Assembly: GCA_000434235.1 (NCBI GenBank)
Contig: FR892016.1
Coordinates: 37,309 to 46,123 of the forward strand
DNA: 8,815 nucleotides
Reading direction: 5' to 3'
Source: Alistipes sp. CAG:268
GTDB lineage: Bacteria; Bacteroidota; Bacteroidia; Bacteroidales; Rikenellaceae
Shown here: positions 6,718 through 8,815 of the stretch, in pieces
Layout: each line of letters opens with the position of its first letter
Numbering within the stretch: the first letter of the stretch is position 1
The notes under the pieces: generated by a model
Databases searched by the model: none
The model's input: the letters and a program-made list of their open reading frames with translations, nothing else
Told to the model about the DNA's origin: nothing
Made by a program: the position numbers and the translations under genes

Positions 6718-8661
6718 TTATTCGATCCGGAGCGTGAACTCACGGGTCTGGGGCGGGGTGCAGACGTGGTCGTCGCAGCTCTGCCAGCCCACCGTGCAGG
6801 TGGCCGTTCCCGTGCCGTTGCCCTTGACGGGCAGCGTCAGCGTCACCTCGTTCTCGTAGACGGTCGTTCCGGCCGATCCCGACTGCTGCGGGGCCGGGGC
6901 GATCAGTTCGCCGGCCGTGCATCCCTCGGGCAGCGAGGCCTCCACCGTCAGCGGAATGTAGGGATCCGATGCCCCTACCTGCCGGTATACGTGGAATCCG
7001 GGGTGGATGCGCATGCGCACCTCGATGGCACGGCTGTCGCCCTGGCCGACCATCCGGGCCGCCACGGCCACCGGTTCGGCCTGCGAGGTCTCGCCCAACT
7101 CGGCCTGCTTGCGCTCGGCCTCGGCCGAAGCCTCCTTTGCGGCCTTCTCGCGGGCGTGGTAATCGTTTCCGGGCAGCGAGGCCGGTCCGTCCACCATGAA
7201 GAACCATCCGCCGGACTCGGTGAAGAAGATCTTGTCGCGATACGTGTCGAGCCACTGGCGCCACTCCTCGGGCCGTGTGAACGTACAGAGCGTGTAGCGC
7301 CGCAGCACCCGCTCGGCCCGCTCGACCTCCTGGCCCTGCTCGAGGCACGATACGGCCTTCTCGAGCAGGCGGATGTCGTTGTTTGCGATACCCCAGGCCT
7401 TGCAGTCCTCATCCACGGTCATCACGTACATTCCCTCGCCGCCGTAGAAGTAGTCGCGGTTCTCGGCATAGTATTTCGGATAGGCCTCCAGGTCGGTGCC
7501 CAGCACCTCGAATGCCTCCTTTTCGTACCGCTTCAGATACTCCTCGAGCGTCATCGGACGCTGGGGCTTGAAGTTGAGGTAGTATGCCTCCTCGTCCGAG
7601 AGCTTCTCTCCGCGAGCCTTCTTGGCACGTGCCGCAGCCTGCTTCTCGGCCCCCTCGCGGTTGGCCTCCTCGGTCCAGCCGACGCGCTCCTCGTAGGGCT
7701 CCATCGAGGCCAGGTAGGTCAGCTCGCGCAGGTATTCGCGTGTGGCGATCCGGTCGTTGTACTTGCGCACGAGCATGCCCTTGCCCTTGAAGCGGGCGAT
7801 GTAGCAAATGGCATTGGCCAGCACGGCCTTGGCCTCTTCGGTCAGGTAGGCGGGCGATGCGGCGAATCCCCACGTAAGGAAGTTGCCGTGGCGGCCGATG
7901 GCCACCGCGTCGAGCGTCTTGGCGCACACGCCGCTCGAGATGTACTCGGCATCGGGCGAGTCGGTGTATCCCCACGGACGCGATACCATGCCGATCGGGA
8001 ACCCTTCGTCCGTCTTGTAGCCCTTGGTCTGCACGCGCCACATCATGATCGAGTCGGGCATCGGCCCGTCGTAATAATAGGTGTAGTGGAAAGCATCCTC
8101 GGGCGTCGGGCACTTTTCGAGGGTCAGCTTCGTCCGGAAGGGACCCTTGAAGATCGGGTGGTCCTCGACCATGTGGTGGGCCTGTGCGTCGAGGCAGAGA
8201 CAGTACCAGTCGTTCTTCGAGCCGATGGCGCGACCCACATCCTCACCGACCGAGCCGATCGTCACGGCCGCGCAGTCGAAATCCTCGGGCAGCAGCTGCG
8301 GCCGCACGTAGCGTACGATGTTGCCCTCGGCGTCGGTTTCACGCACGGCAGGCTTTATGGCCGGGATCTTGCCGTCGAACACCGTCACGTCGTAGCCCTC
8401 CGACAACTCGGGCTTGTATGCCGAGCCCTCGATGACGGCCACCGAGTCGAACCGTTCGCGGAGAAACTCCCCGAACGCCTCCATGCGTTCCTTCACCGAT
8501 GCAGCGTGCTCCTCGGGTGTTTTCTTCTGGAGGAAGGACTCGTAGTCGGGGTTTCCCCCGACGTAGAGTACCTTGAGCTCGGCCTTCCCCTCTGCATTGA
8601 GCCCTCCGGATGCGCATCCGGCCAGGAGTGCGCATCCGAGCAGTATGGTCAGTCGTTTCAT
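6718..8661 (-). CDS. Lipoprotein with ThuA-like and DsbD-alpha-like domains, 647 aa
   Basis: Predicted envelope lipoprotein: MKRLTILL start, lipobox LAGC, Cys16. Residues about 30-291 look like a ThuA-type (class I glutamine amidotransferase-like) domain: KVLYVGGNPDY at the start, the family-like DHPIFKGPF (167-175), and a closing segment around GRHGNFLTWGF (256-266). I see no GxCxG nucleophile elbow, as is usual for ThuA. Residues about 292-490 are of unknown type, with a charged helical part and the stretch KAWGIANNDIRLLEKAV. A Lys/Glu/Ala-rich linker (about 500-525) follows. The last 115 residues resemble the DsbD N-terminal (alpha) domain: IHPGFHVY (552-559) and CDDHVCTPP (629-637), with Cys629 and Cys634 in a CX4C pair. 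The ATG at 8661 is preferred over a TTG at 8676, which would overlap susD. The gap to the susD-like gene is 11 nt, so it belongs to a Sus-type uptake operon. The substrate and role are unknown. Confidence 0.8.
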   Translation of the reverse strand: MKRLTILLGCALLAGCASGGLNAEGKAELKVLYVGGNPDYESFLQKKTPEEHAASVKERMEAFGEFLRERFDSVAVIEGSAYKPELSEGYDVTVFDGKIPAIKPAVRETDAEGNIVRYVRPQLLPEDFDCAAVTIGSVGEDVGRAIGSKNDWYCLCLDAQAHHMVEDHPIFKGPFRTKLTLEKCPTPEDAFHYTYYYDGPMPDSIMMWRVQTKGYKTDEGFPIGMVSRPWGYTDSPDAEYISSGVCAKTLDAVAIGRHGNFLTWGFAASPAYLTEEAKAVLANAICYIARFKGKGMLVRKYNDRIATREYLRELTYLASMEPYEERVGWTEEANREGAEKQAAARAKKARGEKLSDEEAYYLNFKPQRPMTLEEYLKRYEKEAFEVLGTDLEAYPKYYAENRDYFYGGEGMYVMTVDEDCKAWGIANNDIRLLEKAVSCLEQGQEVERAERVLRRYTLCTFTRPEEWRQWLDTYRDKIFFTESGGWFFMVDGPASLPGNDYHAREKAAKEASAEAERKQAELGETSQAEPVAVAARMVGQGDSRAIEVRMRIHPGFHVYRQVGASDPYIPLTVEASLPEGCTAGELIAPAPQQSGSAGTTVYENEVTLTLPVKGNGTGTATCTVGWQSCDDHVCTPPQTREFTLRIE

Positions 8662-8672
8662 CTTGCTTCGTA

Positions 8673-8815
8673 TCAATAGGTATTTTGCTTGAGTTCACCC
8701 TTTGAGCGGTCGATGTCCACCGTCGGGATCGGGAGCGCGTAGTGGCGCGACCCGGGTTCGAGCGTGTAGGTCTTGGCGGGTTCGCCGTCGAGTACCGACG
8801 AGGTCGTGTAGGGAT
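8673..8815 (-). CDS. SusD/RagB-like outer-membrane nutrient-binding lipoprotein, C-terminal end only
   Basis: The last 46 residues of a minus-strand gene that begins outside the window; the frame was read by hand from 8813 to the TGA at 8673-8675. The end reads YALPIPTVDIDRSKGELKQNTY, carried in the usual closing pattern of SusD-like proteins: a (hydrophobic)-P-I-P strand, an acidic/Asp-rich turn, then L-x-Q-N-x-Y at the C-terminus. SusD proteins are surface lipoproteins that bind glycans or other nutrients and cap the SusC TonB-dependent porin. A susC gene would be expected further right. The next gene starts 11 nt after this stop, so both are probably in one transcript. The substrate cannot be told from this fragment. 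Confidence 0.8.
   Translation of the reverse strand, partial: PYTTSSVLDGEPAKTYTLEPGSRHYALPIPTVDIDRSKGELKQNTY

Noticed and set aside
6468..6743. Upstream extension of dusB by 92 codons
   Set aside because: It would cover the -7 box and the terminator of the neighbouring operon; the peptide is Gly/Arg-rich and not part of the Dus fold.
8662..8676. A TTG start giving five extra residues to the ThuA/DsbD-alpha lipoprotein
   Set aside because: The ATG at 8661 gives a standard lipoprotein signal peptide; the TTG would overlap the susD-like stop codon and puts no useful residues ahead of it.
6403..8679. A 758-codon plus-strand open frame opposite the ThuA/DsbD-alpha and dusB genes
   Set aside because: It runs antisense across two genes, an intergenic gap, a promoter and a terminator. 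Its translation is His/Arg/Leu-rich with no recognisable motif, as expected for the reverse of a GC-rich gene.
1..8815. tRNA or rRNA genes, CRISPR arrays, insertion sequences, phage or defence genes
   Set aside because: None seen: no repeat-spacer pattern, no transposase or integrase, no cloverleaf recognised by eye. A tRNAscan or Infernal run would settle small RNAs.

Overview
The window reads as ordinary chromosome from a GC-rich member of the Bacteroidota, most like Alistipes/Rikenellaceae. Three signs point there. The gene families are typical of the phylum: DUF5689 lipoproteins, a DUF5606 protein and a SusD C-terminus. Promoter-like sites fit the Bacteroidota -7 consensus TAnnTTTG rather than TATAAT. 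Start codons lack clear Shine-Dalgarno sequences. The genus is a guess from GC bias and protein style; nothing in the window proves it.

Layout, left to right. (1) The 3' end of the Obg GTPase gene, plus strand. (2) Converging on it, a minus-strand operon read from right to left: serB (phosphoserine phosphatase with N-terminal ACT domains), then two tandem DUF5689 lipoprotein genes. These are joined by a 4-nt ATGA overlap and a 29-nt overlap. The last one overlaps the end of obg by 4 nt. (3) An 89-nt divergent promoter region. (4) Plus strand: an MscS-type mechanosensitive channel and a DUF5606 protein, closed by a clear intrinsic terminator. (5) Plus strand: mgsA (methylglyoxal synthase) with its own promoter. 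(6) A 44-bp perfect palindrome, probably a bidirectional terminator, between mgsA and the convergent dusB-type tRNA-dihydrouridine synthase gene. (7) Minus strand, at the right: the end of a susD-like gene followed 11 nt later by a 647-aa lipoprotein gene. That protein joins a ThuA-like domain, an uncharacterised middle region and a DsbD-alpha-like redox domain. A terminator follows.

The genes cover housekeeping (ribosome assembly, serine synthesis, tRNA modification, glycolytic bypass, osmotic protection) plus the end of a SusC/SusD-type nutrient-uptake operon. The least explained parts are the ThuA/DsbD-alpha fusion lipoprotein and the coupling of serB to two DUF5689 lipoproteins. No RNA gene, mobile element, CRISPR array or defence system was seen. 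I found no convincing wholly new system.
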